From Bacillus sp. T3 (GTDB taxonomy: Bacteria; Bacillota; Bacilli; Bacillales; Cytobacillaceae), in the NCBI RefSeq assembly GCF_033449965.1, contig NZ_CP137761.1:1674001-1738000 (forward strand): a stretch of 64,000 bases of DNA, written 5' to 3'. Within the stretch, counting starts at the first letter, position 1. Each line of letters starts with the position of its first letter. The translations under genes and the position numbers were made by a program. This document shows, piece after piece, positions 26,779 through 36,907 of this stretch. The notes beneath the pieces were generated by a model that saw only the letters and a program-made list of their open reading frames with translations, was not told where the DNA came from and ran no database searches.

Positions 26779-27321
26779 ATGGACGAACGTTTAGAATTAG
26801 CGACCTTTGCAGGAGGCTGCTTTTGGTGCATGGTCAAGCCGTTTGATGAACAGCCGGGTATAGAACAGGTTGTGTCTGGTTATTGTGGAGGTCATGTCGA
26901 AAATCCAACCTATGAACAGGTTTGCTCAGAGACAACAGGACATTATGAGGCCGTTCAAATTAAATTTAATCCTGAATTATTCTCTTATCAAAAATTGCTT
27001 GAACTTTATTGGCAACAGATTGACCCTACCGACCCAGGTGGCCAATTTTATGATCGTGGCACATCCTATCAAACGGTTATTTTCTACCATAATGAGGAGC
27101 AAAAACAACTGGCTGAAGCATCGAAAAAGGAACTGGAACAGAGCGGTCGATTTACTAAACCCATCGCGACAAAAATATTACCTGCAAGTACCTTTTATCA
27201 GGCTGAAGAATATCATCAGCATTACTATAAGAAAAACAACCTTCACTATGAAGGATATCGGGTCGGTTCAGGTCGATCAGCATTTATTCACAAGCACTGG
27301 GGGACAGAGAATGGCAAATAA
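26779..27321 (+). CDS. msrA: Peptide methionine (S)-S-oxide reductase MsrA
   Basis: 180 residues. The active cysteine is in AGGCFWCMVKPFDE. It reduces the S-epimer of methionine sulfoxide in proteins. The ATG follows GGAGGTGGG. The stop overlaps msrB by 11 bases, giving a coupled pair for both epimers as in the B. subtilis yppP-yppQ operon. Confidence 0.95.
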   Translation: MDERLELATFAGGCFWCMVKPFDEQPGIEQVVSGYCGGHVENPTYEQVCSETTGHYEAVQIKFNPELFSYQKLLELYWQQIDPTDPGGQFYDRGTSYQTVIFYHNEEQKQLAEASKKELEQSGRFTKPIATKILPASTFYQAEEYHQHYYKKNNLHYEGYRVGSGRSAFIHKHWGTENGK

Positions 27322-27751
27322 AAATATTGATGAGTTGAAGAAAAAGCTAACACCCATTCAGTTTGAGGTGACACAACACAACGGAACAGAGCCACCATTT
27401 CGAAATGAATATTGGAATGAAGGTAGAGCGGGTCTTTATGTTGACGTTGTTTCTGGGAAGCCATTGTTTAGTTCCCTGGATAAGTTCGATTCGGGCTGTG
27501 GCTGGCCAAGCTTTACAAAGCCGATTGAAGTTGATGAAGTTGAAGAAAAGCAGGATTTCAGCCATTATATGATTCGGACAGAAGTTCGCAGTAAAACGGC
27601 AGATTCCCACTTAGGGCATGTGTTTAATGATGGTCCAGCACCGACTGGACTTCGCTATTGTATTAATTCTGCTGCACTCCGGTTTATTCCGAAAGAAGAT
27701 TTAGCAAAAGAAGGATACGGGGAGTTTGTAAATTTATTTGAGCAAAAATAG
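27311..27751 (+). CDS. msrB: Peptide methionine (R)-S-oxide reductase MsrB
   Basis: 146 residues. SGCGWPSF and the catalytic RYCINSAALRF are present, with HLGHVFNDGPAPTGL between. The Bacillus form without zinc CxxC pairs is seen. The ATG at 27311 is the start; the same frame is open far upstream but only as the shadow of msrA. Confidence 0.95.
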   Translation: MANKNIDELKKKLTPIQFEVTQHNGTEPPFRNEYWNEGRAGLYVDVVSGKPLFSSLDKFDSGCGWPSFTKPIEVDEVEEKQDFSHYMIRTEVRSKTADSHLGHVFNDGPAPTGLRYCINSAALRFIPKEDLAKEGYGEFVNLFEQK

Positions 27752-27754
27752 TAA

Positions 27755-27781
27755 AAGCCGCAATGCGCGGCTATTTTTTTT
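27755..27781 (+). terminator. Terminator after msrB
   Basis: AGCCGC and GCGGCT form a 6-bp GC-rich stem with a 5-base loop and an eight-T tail after one A. Confidence 0.8.
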
Positions 27782-27816
27782 GTTTGTAAAAATATACACG
27801 ATTTATAGAAAGCCAA

Positions 27817-28389
27817 TTATTTCGATGTCATTCCACCTGATAGGATAAATTTCATTGCATCCTCTGGTTTTATATTGATAATCTCCACTTGATCTTTTGG
27901 AATTAAAAAAGTAAAACCTGCTACTTGGAAGGTTTGGGGAATGTAAACCGCAATATAGTCTGATAGCGGTCCATAAAATTTCTCCAGCTCTTCAGCGGTG
28001 ATGAACCCGAGACTTTTCATTTCAGTTCCAGGGATCGTAACCAGTGCGACCTTGGAAAATGATTTTTTCTCACCCAAAAAGGAATGAATTGTATCTTTAA
28101 TGACAGAATACACCGTTTTAACAAATGGAATTCGATCAAGGATAAAGTCAATGATCCGAATAATCTTGCCTGTTACAAATTTTGTAGATAGCCAGCCTAA
28201 TAAGGTAATGAGAATAATCGTAATCAATAATCCAATTCCAGGAATGTAATCATCCTTTAAATAAGGCTTGAGCACATTACCGAGCAAGCTGTCTAAAAAC
28301 ATAAACGTCTTATATATGACGTATATAACTAAAATAATCGGGACAATCGTTAAAATTCCATTAATAAAATTTTTCAATAAACTCTTCAC
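27817..28389 (-). CDS. DUF502 family membrane protein
   Basis: 190 residues. Two strong membrane helices occupy about residues 10-35 and 50-75. The DUF502 signature follows (RIPFVKTVYSVIKDTIHSF, LVTIPGTEMKSLGFIT, VYIPQTFQVAGFTFLIPKDQV). GTG start after GGAGGAAC on the reverse strand. Function unknown. Confidence 0.85.
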   Translation of the reverse strand: MKSLLKNFINGILTIVPIILVIYVIYKTFMFLDSLLGNVLKPYLKDDYIPGIGLLITIILITLLGWLSTKFVTGKIIRIIDFILDRIPFVKTVYSVIKDTIHSFLGEKKSFSKVALVTIPGTEMKSLGFITAEELEKFYGPLSDYIAVYIPQTFQVAGFTFLIPKDQVEIINIKPEDAMKFILSGGMTSK

Positions 28390-28602
28390 TTTAACCGTTC
28401 CTCCACTAAATAGTTTACAAACTAATCTAATTCAGTTTATCAAATCCACTGACTTTGTTGAGTATTTTGTGCAAGAAAATTTAATGATGTGCCAATTGTT
28501 TATATATCTGAAAAAAGATTAGGCGAAAACACATGCAAGACAAGAACCCATAACATAATGTAACAAGGAAAACTGATTTATTCGATAAGGAGTGATTTGA
28601 AC

Positions 28603-28758
28603 ATGCATTATGGATATGGATCTTGTGGTTGTGGTGGATATGGCTATTCAGCTCCGGTTTCTTACCCGTGTGGCGGATATAATAACTCGTTTGTGTTAGT
28701 TGTCGTGTTATTTATTTTATTAATCATTATTGGTGCAAGTTGTTACGGTGGAAGATAG
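28603..28758 (+). CDS. YjcZ-like small sporulation protein
   Basis: 51 residues. The N-terminal half is rich in Gly, Tyr and Cys (MHYGYGSCGCGGYGY); the second half is one hydrophobic helix (SFVLVVVLFILLIIIG) with a CYGGR tail. This layout matches the YjcZ family of small sporulation proteins. AAGGAGTG precedes the ATG by eight bases, and a terminator follows. Confidence 0.85.
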   Translation: MHYGYGSCGCGGYGYSAPVSYPCGGYNNSFVLVVVLFILLIIIGASCYGGR

Positions 28759-28768
28759 GTAGCAAACT

Positions 28769-28802
28769 AAACTCACGGTTAACTAGACCGTGAGTTTTTT
28801 TG
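28769..28802 (+). terminator. Terminator after the YjcZ-like gene
   Basis: AACTCACGGT and ACCGTGAGTT form a 10-bp stem followed by T residues. Confidence 0.9.
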
Positions 28803-28859
28803 TTTTATCTAATTTAACGAATATTTTTCGGTGTGAAAAATATTAATGTTCGTGTTTTG

Positions 28860-28888
28860 TTGACGCGAGTTCGTTTTTCTGATATATT
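28860..28888 (+). promoter_or_regulatory. Vegetative promoter of the FAD protein gene
   Basis: TTGACG and TATATT separated by 17 bases, about 54 bases before the ATG. Confidence 0.65.
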
Positions 28889-28941
28889 TACCAAGGAGTT
28901 AAGGGAAAACACGAAGAACATTTACGTCTGGGGGAAATCTC

Positions 28942-30409
28942 ATGAGATCAAATTACGATGTAATTATTGTAGGTGCAGGACCTGCTGGAATTTTTACAAG
29001 CTATGAATTAACAATAAAAATGCCGAATGCTAAAGTATTATTAGTGGATAAAGGCCACGATATATATAAAAGAAATTGTCCAATTTTACAAAAGAAAATT
29101 GATAAATGTCCACCCGCAGCTGGAAGAAAAGAATTTGCAGGCTGCTTACCTGCTTGTTCGATTACAAATGGTTTTGGTGGAGCTGGCGCATACTCTGATG
29201 GTAAATTTAACATTACGAGTGAATTTGGTGGATGGATGACCGACTATCTTCCAGAATCCACTGTTCTGGATTTAATTAAATATGTAGACGAAATCAATCT
29301 TTCACATGGTGCAACTGAAAGCATTACGGATCCGTTAACAGATAAAGTAAGAGACATTGAACGTAGAGGCTATGCAGCGGGTTTAAAGCTACTTCGCGCA
29401 CAGGTTCGTCACCTTGGAACAGAGCAAAACTTACAAATACTAATGAGTATCTTTGAATACTTAAAAGACAAAGTTGATATGGCGTTTAAAACAGAGGTTG
29501 AAGATCTGATTACCGAAAAAACAGCTGATGGGATGAAAATTAATGGGATTCAGTTGAAAAATGGTGAATCGGTTTATGCAGATAAAGTGGTTATTACACC
29601 AGGTCGAGATGGTTCTAAATGGCTTTCAGATATGCTTAAAAAACGTCGTTTTGGGATGATTAACAATCAGGTTGATATCGGTGTTCGCGTCGAAACGTCC
29701 AATATCGTTATGGAAGAAATTAACGAGAATTTATATGAAGGTAAGTTTGTCTTTAATACTTCTGTTGGTACAAAAGTACGGACGTTCTGCAGCAATCCTT
29801 CCGGAACATGTTGTCGTCGAGAACCATTCTGGGATTATGTTAGCGAATGGACATGCTTATCGTGATCCTAAGCTAGGAAGCCCGAATACGAACTTTGCTT
29901 TACTTGTATCCCATACATTCTCTGAGCCTTTTGATAAGCCAAATGAATATGCACATGAAATTTCACGTTTGGCTAATATTCTTTCAAATGGTGGTTTAAT
30001 TGTTCAGAAATACGGCGATTTACTAAAAGGAAGACGTTCTACAGAAAAGCGAATTAAAGAAGGCTTTATTGAACCAACATTAAAAGAAGCTGTACCTGGG
30101 GATTTAGGACTTGCCTTACCGTATAACACTTTAAAGAGCTTAATTGAAATGACCGAAGCCTTAAATCATGTGTCACCTGGATTAGCCTCAGAGCACACAT
30201 TATTCTACGGTGTCGAAGCGAAGTTCTACTCTGCTCGTCCAAAATTAAACGATCGATTTGAAACGGAAGTCAGTGGTCTGTATGTTGGTGGAGACGGTGC
30301 CGGTATCACGCGCGGGCTTGCTCAAGCAAGTGCATGTGGGGTGTGGATTGCTAGAGACATCATCGAAAAAGTACAAACAGCACCAGCTCAAAAAGAAGTA
30401 TTAATTTAA
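28942..30409 (+). CDS. NAD(P)/FAD-dependent oxidoreductase (one frameshift as sequenced)
   Basis: Joined length about 488 residues. The N-terminal Rossmann motif is VIIVGAGPAGIFTSYEL, with cysteines in CPILQKKIDKC and CLPACSITNGFGGAGAYSDGKFN. The second frame ends with the FAD motif GLYVGGDGAGITRGLAQA. This looks like the FAD-dependent protein family with the BFD-less C-terminal domain found widely in Firmicutes; substrate unknown. The break is at 29801-29807: CCGGAAC read as CCGGAC gives a continuous NPSGHVVVEN. Confidence 0.82.
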
Positions 30410-30511
30410 GGGGTACCCAATATAGGCAGTGTGATTCTGATATGGAATCATACTGTTTTTTATTTGGATTGGCTCAACCAGAATTGTGTCGGTGGCATTT
30501 ATTATGTCGGC

Positions 30512-30688
30512 GGACATCTGGTCCTCTATTTTGACCAAAAGGGTTGTTTTAACAGGCTAGTCGGACACTGGGTACCTTATTCGATAAAAAGTGAGCCTGA
30601 TAGATTTGTTTTTAACTAAATAAGACACCTCATGTCCGCGAAGAGTAGAAAAAGAAGGGATCAATCAAGAATAAGGTCCCGTATGTCC
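30512..30688. repeat. 177-bp dispersed intergenic repeat, copy B
   Basis: It starts GGACATCTGGTCC and ends AAGGTCCCGTATGTCC. It is homologous along its length to the copy at 24113-24289 and has the same length, with point differences throughout. The remainder of the 30410-30798 gap shows no gene. Confidence 0.7.
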
Positions 30689-30798
30689 GCGTAGACACAC
30701 GAATTCAGAACGAGTGCTCTAAGCTTTTTGTTGTATCAAGCGTGTCCTTGCATACGGTGGTATAATACATTTGTTAGGTTCATATTGGGAGGGATCGT

Positions 30799-31778
30799 AT
30801 GTTTGCGCCGAAGCTCCAGCCAGGAGATGAAATAAGAATTATTGCGCCATCAACAAGCATGGCCGTGGTCAAGGAGAAACAAATTGAAAATGCAGTAAGC
30901 CGCTTAAACAAATTAGGATTTACTATTTCGTATGGTAAACATGTTTATGTTCACGATGAATTTTTTAGCTCGTCAATCGAAGAAAGGCTAGAGGATTTAC
31001 ATGAAGCATTTCTAAACCCGAATGTTAAGGGGATCCTGACCGGGATAGGTGGCTACAATAGCAACGCGTTACTAAAATACATAAATTATGATGTAATCCG
31101 CAATAATCCAAAAATATTTTGTGGGTACGGAGATACGACTGCATTAAGCTTAGCCATTTACGAAAAAACCGGTTAGTCACTTATGCTGGACCACATTTTA
31201 CAAGCTTTGGTATAGCTGAAGGATTGGATTATACGTTGCAGTCCTTTATAGATGCAGTAACAAATGACTCACCCTTTGAAATCACGCCATCACCTTTTTG
31301 GAGTGATGACGCTTGGCATGTAGAACGTGAAAACCGAGCTTATTTCGAGCAAAGTCACTATCAGGTAATTCAAGAGGGACAAGCTGAAGGACGTTTAATT
31401 GGTGGTAATTTAGCCACAATCAATCTTCTACAAGGGACTGAATTTATGCCTTCTCTTAAAGATTCGATTTTGGTTATTGAAGACGATCTCGAAGTACATC
31501 CTCATCGTTTTGATCGTAATCTGCAGGCTTTGCTCCATTTACCGGAAGCTGGGCAAATAAAAGCAATCTTAATAGGTAGATTCCAACGGGATTCAAATAT
31601 GACGGAGGCAGCCCTAGCACAAATTATTCGCTCAAAGCGAGAGCTCAGCGGCATCCCCGTGATTGCAAATGTTAATATCGGTCATGTTCAACCGATTGCC
31701 ACAGTGCCAATTGGATCAGTAGCAACGATTCAAGCCGTTGGCAATAAAACAGAAATCACAATTGATCAAGTAGAATAA
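30799..31778 (+). CDS. S66 family LD-carboxypeptidase/MccF-like peptidase (one frameshift as sequenced)
   Basis: Joined length about 326 residues. The family cleaves muropeptide tetrapeptides or microcin C-like compounds. The N-terminus LQPGDEIRIIAPSTSM and GILTGIGGYNSNALL are typical. Where most members have the Ser nucleophile (GYSD), this protein reads CGYGDTTALSLAI. The Glu and His regions, VIEDDLEVHPHRFDR and NIGHVQPIATVPIG, are kept. The break at about 31163-31169 is in an A6 run; one more A gives EKNRLVTYAGPHF. Confidence 0.82.
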
Positions 31779-31802
31779 TTCAAAATAATGAACCTTCCTT
31801 CA

Positions 31803-31834
31803 ACAGACCCACATAAGTGTGTCTGTTTTTTTCA
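31803..31834 (+). terminator. Terminator after the S66 peptidase gene
   Basis: ACAGAC..CAC and GTGTGTCTGT form a stem with a 4-base loop followed by seven T residues. Confidence 0.75.
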
Positions 31835-31918
31835 TGTCTATTCGCTGGCATTCATATAATGAATTAGTATGAGATTTTTCCCTTTTGTGTGCTTTCGATG
31901 AGGAAACGGAGTGAGAAA

Positions 31919-33282
31919 ATGGAGCAGTCTTATTTAATAAAACCCCTTTTGGACGCAAGCCTACCAGTGATTGATTATGGAGAAGGTATATTTTTGTATG
32001 ATAAAAATGGAAAAAGGTATCTGGATGCTTGTTCAGGAGCCGTAACGGCCAATATTGGTCATGGAGTACCAGAAATTATTGAAGCAATGCGAAAGCAATC
32101 TGAAAAGGTTTCATTTGTCTATCGTGCACAATTTACAAGTGAACCGGCCGAAAACCTAGCGAAAAAGATCGCGAATCTGGCCCCAGGTGACTTGAATTGG
32201 AGTTTTTTTGTGAACAGTGGCTCGGAGGCCACCGAAACCGCGATGAAAATTGCGATTCAGTTTTGGCAGGAAAAAGGGATGAAGTCGAAAACGAAAATCC
32301 TGTCAAGATGGGTTAGCTATCACGGGATTACGTTCGGGGCACTATCCATGTCAGGACACCCGGGTCGAAGAACTCGCTTTGAAGCTCACCTTGAAGATTG
32401 CCCTGTAATCAATCCTCCTTATTGCTACCGTTGCCCATATCTATTGACCTCAGATCAATGTGAGAATAAGTGTGCACATGAATTGGAGTTGGCCATTCAG
32501 CGGATTGGTGCAGATCATATTGCTGCATTTATTGCCGAACCAGGTAATTGGGGCTGCTGGTGGTGCGATTACACCTCCAAAAGACTATTATAAGGTGATA
32601 AAAGAAATATGCGCCCGCCATAATATTTTGTTCATAGCGGATGAAGTCATGACCTGGGCTCGGGCGGACTGGTTCTTTTTTAGCCTGTGAACAGTGGGGC
32701 GTAATACCTGATATTGTTGCTTTAGGGAAGGGGCTAGGAGCTGGCTATACGACGATTGCTGCGACACTTGTTAGTGATAAAGTAATGGACCCTATCTTGC
32801 AAGGCTCGAAGGTGATTATGAGCGGGCATACCCTTAGTGCCAATCCCCAGACTTGTGCCACCTCTTTAGCCGTCCTTGAGTATTTGGAGCAAAAACAGCT
32901 AATCCAGCAGGTGGAAACAAAAGGCATATATTTAAGAAATCTTCTCGTAAAGCTAATGAATCAATTCGACTTCATTGGTGACGTCAGAGGTAAAGGATTA
33001 TTACTCGGAATCGAATTGGTAAAAGACCGTACATCAAAACAACCTTTTCCAAGAGACTTACAGGTGACGAAAACGCTGATTGATATCGCTCAGGTAAATG
33101 GACTCCTTATTTATCCAGCAGGATCAGGCTTGGATGGAATAAGCGGTGATGCCATCATTATTTCCCCACCCTTTACCATTACAAAAAGAGAAATCGAAGA
33201 ATTAATCCGCATCTTAACCACTACCTTTACAACATTCAAACAGTTGCACCAACAATGCCAAACGAACAAAGGTGAAATCTAA
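31919..33282 (+). CDS. yodT: YodT-like class III aminotransferase (two frameshifts as sequenced)
   Basis: Joined length about 454 residues. VNSGSEATETAMKIA is the cofactor phosphate region, and IADEVMTGLGRTGSF precedes the PLP lysine in LGKGLGAGY. It probably removes the 3-amino group of acetylated beta-lysine, giving a 3-keto acid. Breaks: 32540-32544 (CCAGG; CCGG gives AEPVIGAAGG) and 32653-32657 (CCTGG; CCGG gives MTGLGRTG). First gene of the yodTSRQP set and one base from yodS. Confidence 0.85.
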
Positions 33283-33974
33283 ATGGATAACACATTTGGA
33301 AAAATCATGACCATAGAAGAGTCAAGGCAGTATTTTTTTGACGGGATGGTTTTAATGTTTGGTGGGTTCGGTGGGATTGGCTCCCCCCAACCTTGATAGA
33401 CGAAATTATACGATCTGAGTTAAAAAACCTCACTTTAATTGGAAATGATACTGGTTTTCCAAACATCGGAATTGGAAAAATCGTCAGCAATGGCCAAGCA
33501 AAAAAAGTGATTGCCTCTCATATTGGTTCAAACCCTGTTGCAGGTAAATTAATGACGGAAGGGAAGCTAGAGGTAGAGTTTTCGCCCCAAGGAATCCTCG
33601 CTGAAAGAATAAGAGCAGGTGGTGTCGGGATTGGCGGAATCCTAAGTGATATTGGGCTCGATAATGAAGTGGTGACAGCTTCTAAACCTCAAATTTACTT
33701 TAACGGAAAAACGTATCTCGTAGAATCACCCTTAACTGCAGATGTATCAATTGTCTATGCAAAAAAAGCAGATCCGTTTGGGAATCTAGTGTATGACAAA
33801 AGTGCGCGTAATACCAATCCACTTGTCGCAATGGCCGGAACCTTGACGATAGCGGAAGTCGAGGAAATCGTTCCGCTAGGCAGCATAAATCCAGAAGAAA
33901 TCGAAACACCTGGGATATTTGTGAACAAATTGATTCAATCGAAGGGGGTGAACTGGAAGTGGGCATGGGAATAA
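33283..33974 (+). CDS. yodS: YodS-like CoA-transferase subunit A (one frameshift as sequenced)
   Basis: Joined length about 230 residues. The glycine-rich GGFGGIGSPPTLIDEI is the CoA loop of the alpha subunit of 3-oxoacid CoA-transferases. The second frame continues with IGNDTGFPNIGIGKIV and SHIGSNPVAG. The break is in the C5 run at about 33387-33391, where one C is missing. With YodR it probably transfers CoA to, or cleaves, the 3-keto intermediate. Overlaps yodR by 16 bases. Confidence 0.85.
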
Positions 33975-34620
33975 ATATCCGTGAACAAATGGCGAAAAGG
34001 GCGGCCAAGGAAATAACAACGGGAATGATTGTGAACTTAGGAATTGGAATTCCGTCATTAGTTCCAAATTACATTCAGGATCAAACAGTTTTATTTCAAT
34101 CTGAAAATGGAATTTTGGGGATGGGGCCAACTCCGCAACTAGGCTTGGAAGATGAAAACCTATGTAATGCGGGTGGGTTCCAGGTAACAGTTGTCGAGGG
34201 AGCGTCATACTGTGATAGCTCGATCGCGTTCGCGATGATCCGCAGGGGAAAATTGATTTAACGATTCTCGGTGCGCTCGAGGTAAGTAAAAAAGGGGATT
34301 TGGCTAATTGGATTGTGCCTGGTAAAAAGGTGCCGGGTATGGGAGGCGCGATGGAATTAGCCCAAAAAGCCAAACGGGTCGTCGTCCTGATGAGTCACAC
34401 AGATAAAAGCGGGAACCCAAAAATTGTTGATCAATGTCATTTGCCATTAACGGCCGCAGCTTGTGTTGATATGATCATCACAGAAATGGCAGTGTTCGTC
34501 ATAAATCAAGGGGAATTGGTGCTAAAGGAGTTATTTGCTCCTTATACACTGGAGGACGTTAAAGCAAACACGGCTTGCGCATTTTCGATTGGAGCAGAAT
34601 ACGATAGCCATTTTAAATGA
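33959..34620 (+). CDS. yodR: YodR-like CoA-transferase subunit B (one frameshift as sequenced)
   Basis: Joined length about 220 residues. VNLGIGIPSLVPNYI and the catalytic Glu in LFQSENGILGMGP identify the beta subunit. The second frame carries IVPGKKVPGMGGAMEL. The break is in the A4 run at about 34250-34253; one more A gives RGKIDLTILGALEV. GTG start overlapping yodS. Confidence 0.85.
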
Positions 34621-34637
34621 ATCAGAGGAGTGATAGG

Positions 34638-35909
34638 ATGGAACCTCATGAAATCTTGGTGAAACGATGGCTGCAAAATAACAAAAGTAGGGGAGTAGCT
34701 CTCCTGCAAAAGCTAGTTCAAGAGGGGAGTGTTAGGGGGAAGGAGAGCAGTGCCCAAGCTGTCGTAATCGAAAAATGCCGTGAACTGGGCTTGAAGCTGG
34801 ATATTTGGGAGATTGGAGATCAGAAGCTTTATCAACATCCGAAATTTTGCTCAGACCTGGAAAAATTTTAGCGGAAATCCTAATGTTGTAGCCATTGCCC
34901 AAGGAAGAGGTGGAGGGCGGTCGCTTATTTTAAATAGTCATATCGATGTTGTACCAGAAGGCGATTTGACAAATTGGGATGATGATCCGTTTAGTGGGAT
35001 AATTCGAAATGATAAACTATTTGGCAGGGGTTCATCAGACATGAAAGGAGGAACCGCTGCTCTTTTACTTGCTTTAGAAGCGATTCGTGCTAATGGAATC
35101 CAACTTAAGGGGGACGTAATCTTTGAGAGTGTGATTGAAGAGGAAAGCGGTGGAGCCGGTACACTTGCGACTTTAATAAGAGGATATAAAGCAGATGCTG
35201 CAATTATTCCTGAACCTACTAATTTAAAATTTTTTCCAAAACAACAGGGCTCAATGTGGTTTCGAATTACGATTCAAGGTAAAGCTGCCCACGGCGGGAC
35301 GCGATATGAGGGTACAAGTGCCATTGAAAAAGCAATGCTGGTGCTGGAACAACTGCGCAAGCTAGAAGAGGAACGGAATAAAAAAATAACCGACCCTTTA
35401 TATAAAAATATAAAAATCCCAATTCCAATCAATATAGGTAAAATTAATAGCGGAGATTGGCCGTCATCCGTCCCTGATTTAGCTGTAATCGAAGGGAGAA
35501 TGGGAGTCGCTCCTAATGAGAGAATGGAGGATGCGGAAAAAGAAATGGAGAAAGCACTGAAGGAATTATCCGAGACAGACAGCTGGTTTGCCCTGCACCC
35601 GCCACAAATCGAATGGTTTGGTGGACGTTGGTTGCCAGGTAATCTTGAAGTCGAGCATCCATTAATTCGTGTCGTTTCAAGTTGCTATGAATCGGTTATG
35701 AACGAAAAAGCGGTGATTGAAGCATCACCATGGGGAACAGATGGGGGATATTATCGCAGGTTGGGCAAATTCCCGTGATTGTTTTTGGACCTGGTGTTAC
35801 AGAGGTTGCCCATGATGCAAATGAATATATCATGCTAAATGACGTACAAATCGCGGCTGAAATTATTGCATTAGCGATTCTGCGTTGGTGTGAGGTAGCA
35901 AATGAATGA
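34638..35909 (+). CDS. yodQ: YodQ-like M20 family deacylase (two frameshifts as sequenced)
   Basis: Joined length about 424 residues. It is related to acetylornithine deacetylase and succinyl-diaminopimelate desuccinylase. Zinc ligands are in LNSHIDVVPEG, GRGSSDMKGG, EEESGGAGT and, in the last frame, EVAHDANEY. Breaks: 34856-34860 (CCTGG; CCGG gives SDRKNFSGNP) and about 35746-35750 (G run short by one; corrected GTDGGILSQVGQIPVIVFGPG). It probably removes the acetyl group from the 4-acetamidobutyrate end product. Confidence 0.85.
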
Positions 35910-35943
35910 CAGTTAGCTAGTTGGAAGAATGGAGGAAAAAGCA

Positions 35944-36804
35944 GTGGGTGAAGAAGCAAAAATCAAAAGGATGCAAGGTGCAACCTATCAACTGGAATTA
36001 TACATCGACCCCTTTAATAAACGAGTTCGTGTCGATGATTATCGCGGCAATATCGAGAAAGTGATACAACAAGCGGAATTTGCTGCCGAAGCAAATGGAG
36101 CGGAGAAATTAATCTGCAAGGTGCGAAAGGAGCATTTTACTGACTTTATTGAATCCGGTTTTCTTTGTGAAGCAAAATTAGATGGTTATTTTCTAGGTTC
36201 AGATGCTTATTTTTTTTGCAAGTACTATTCTACTGAACGGCTTGAAAATGAACAATGGATCTTTGAGGATCAAATCATCAAAAATGTGTCCCTGTTACAA
36301 CGCAATAATAAAGACAGCAGGCTAGAACTGGATGTTCCCGTTCGCAAAGCAACCAAAGACGATGTGAACGCATTAGCGAAACTTTATCGAGAGGTCTTCC
36401 AAGTGTATCCGACCCCGCTTCATGAACCTGAATATATTGAGAAAACGTTGAAGGACGGAACGATTTATTACGTCATTGAGCAAAGCGGAGAATTGATTAG
36501 TGCAGCATCTGCAGAGGTCAATACTTTCTATAAAAATGCTGAATTAACCGATTGTGCTACTCTTTCAAACCATCGTAAGCATGGATATGTTAAGGTTTTG
36601 CTGCAAAAGCTCGAGGAAGAACTAGTTCAAAGCGGAATTTATTGCTCCTATTCTCTTTCAAGAGCCCAATCGTTTGGGATGAATGCAGCGTTCTATCAGC
36701 TTGGCTATCAATATCGAGGCCGTCTTTTGAATAATTGTTTTATCTATGATCAAATCGAAAATATGAACCTTTGGGTAAAGGATTTAGCTAAGGTTAGTGA
36801 GTGA
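35944..36804 (+). CDS. yodP: Beta-lysine N6-acetyltransferase (AblB/YodP)
   Basis: 286 residues from the GTG after GGAGGAA. The N-terminal half (about 1-130) is the AblB-specific part; the C-terminal half is a GNAT domain starting VRKATKDDVNALAKLY, with ATLSNHRKHGYVKVLLQKL as the acetyl-CoA region. It acetylates beta-lysine formed by KamA. An ATG at 35929 is the alternative start. It ends the yodTSRQP run. Confidence 0.9.
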   Translation: MGEEAKIKRMQGATYQLELYIDPFNKRVRVDDYRGNIEKVIQQAEFAAEANGAEKLICKVRKEHFTDFIESGFLCEAKLDGYFLGSDAYFFCKYYSTERLENEQWIFEDQIIKNVSLLQRNNKDSRLELDVPVRKATKDDVNALAKLYREVFQVYPTPLHEPEYIEKTLKDGTIYYVIEQSGELISAASAEVNTFYKNAELTDCATLSNHRKHGYVKVLLQKLEEELVQSGIYCSYSLSRAQSFGMNAAFYQLGYQYRGRLLNNCFIYDQIENMNLWVKDLAKVSE

Positions 36805-36833
36805 GATGTTAAAAAATATTTTCGAAAAATTTT

Positions 36834-36873
36834 GTGCTGTTTTTTCGGCACGGAAATGACAGATTTTCGGCAC
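36834..36873 (+). promoter_or_regulatory. Candidate activator-binding dyad upstream of kamR
   Basis: GTGCTG-N6-CGGCAC at 36834-36851, followed by a further CGGCAC half-site at 36868-36873, 22 bases on. The same 18-base pattern recurs before kamA at 38286-38303. Confidence 0.55.
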
Positions 36874-36907
36874 CATTTCATATACTTATATGGGATGGTG
36901 AGGAAGA

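Noticed and set aside
26870..27310. Long upstream extension of the msrB frame
   Set aside because: It overlaps msrA in another frame, is basic and odd in composition, and msrB has a proper ATG at 27311.
33700..34373. Reverse-strand reading frames over yodS/yodR
   Set aside because: They are shadows of the frameshifted CoA-transferase genes and show no ribosome site.
36846..36860. Sigma-54 promoter before kamR
   Set aside because: CGGCACGGAAATGAC has the GG but not the GC at the right spacing; it fits better as the second half of the activator dyad.
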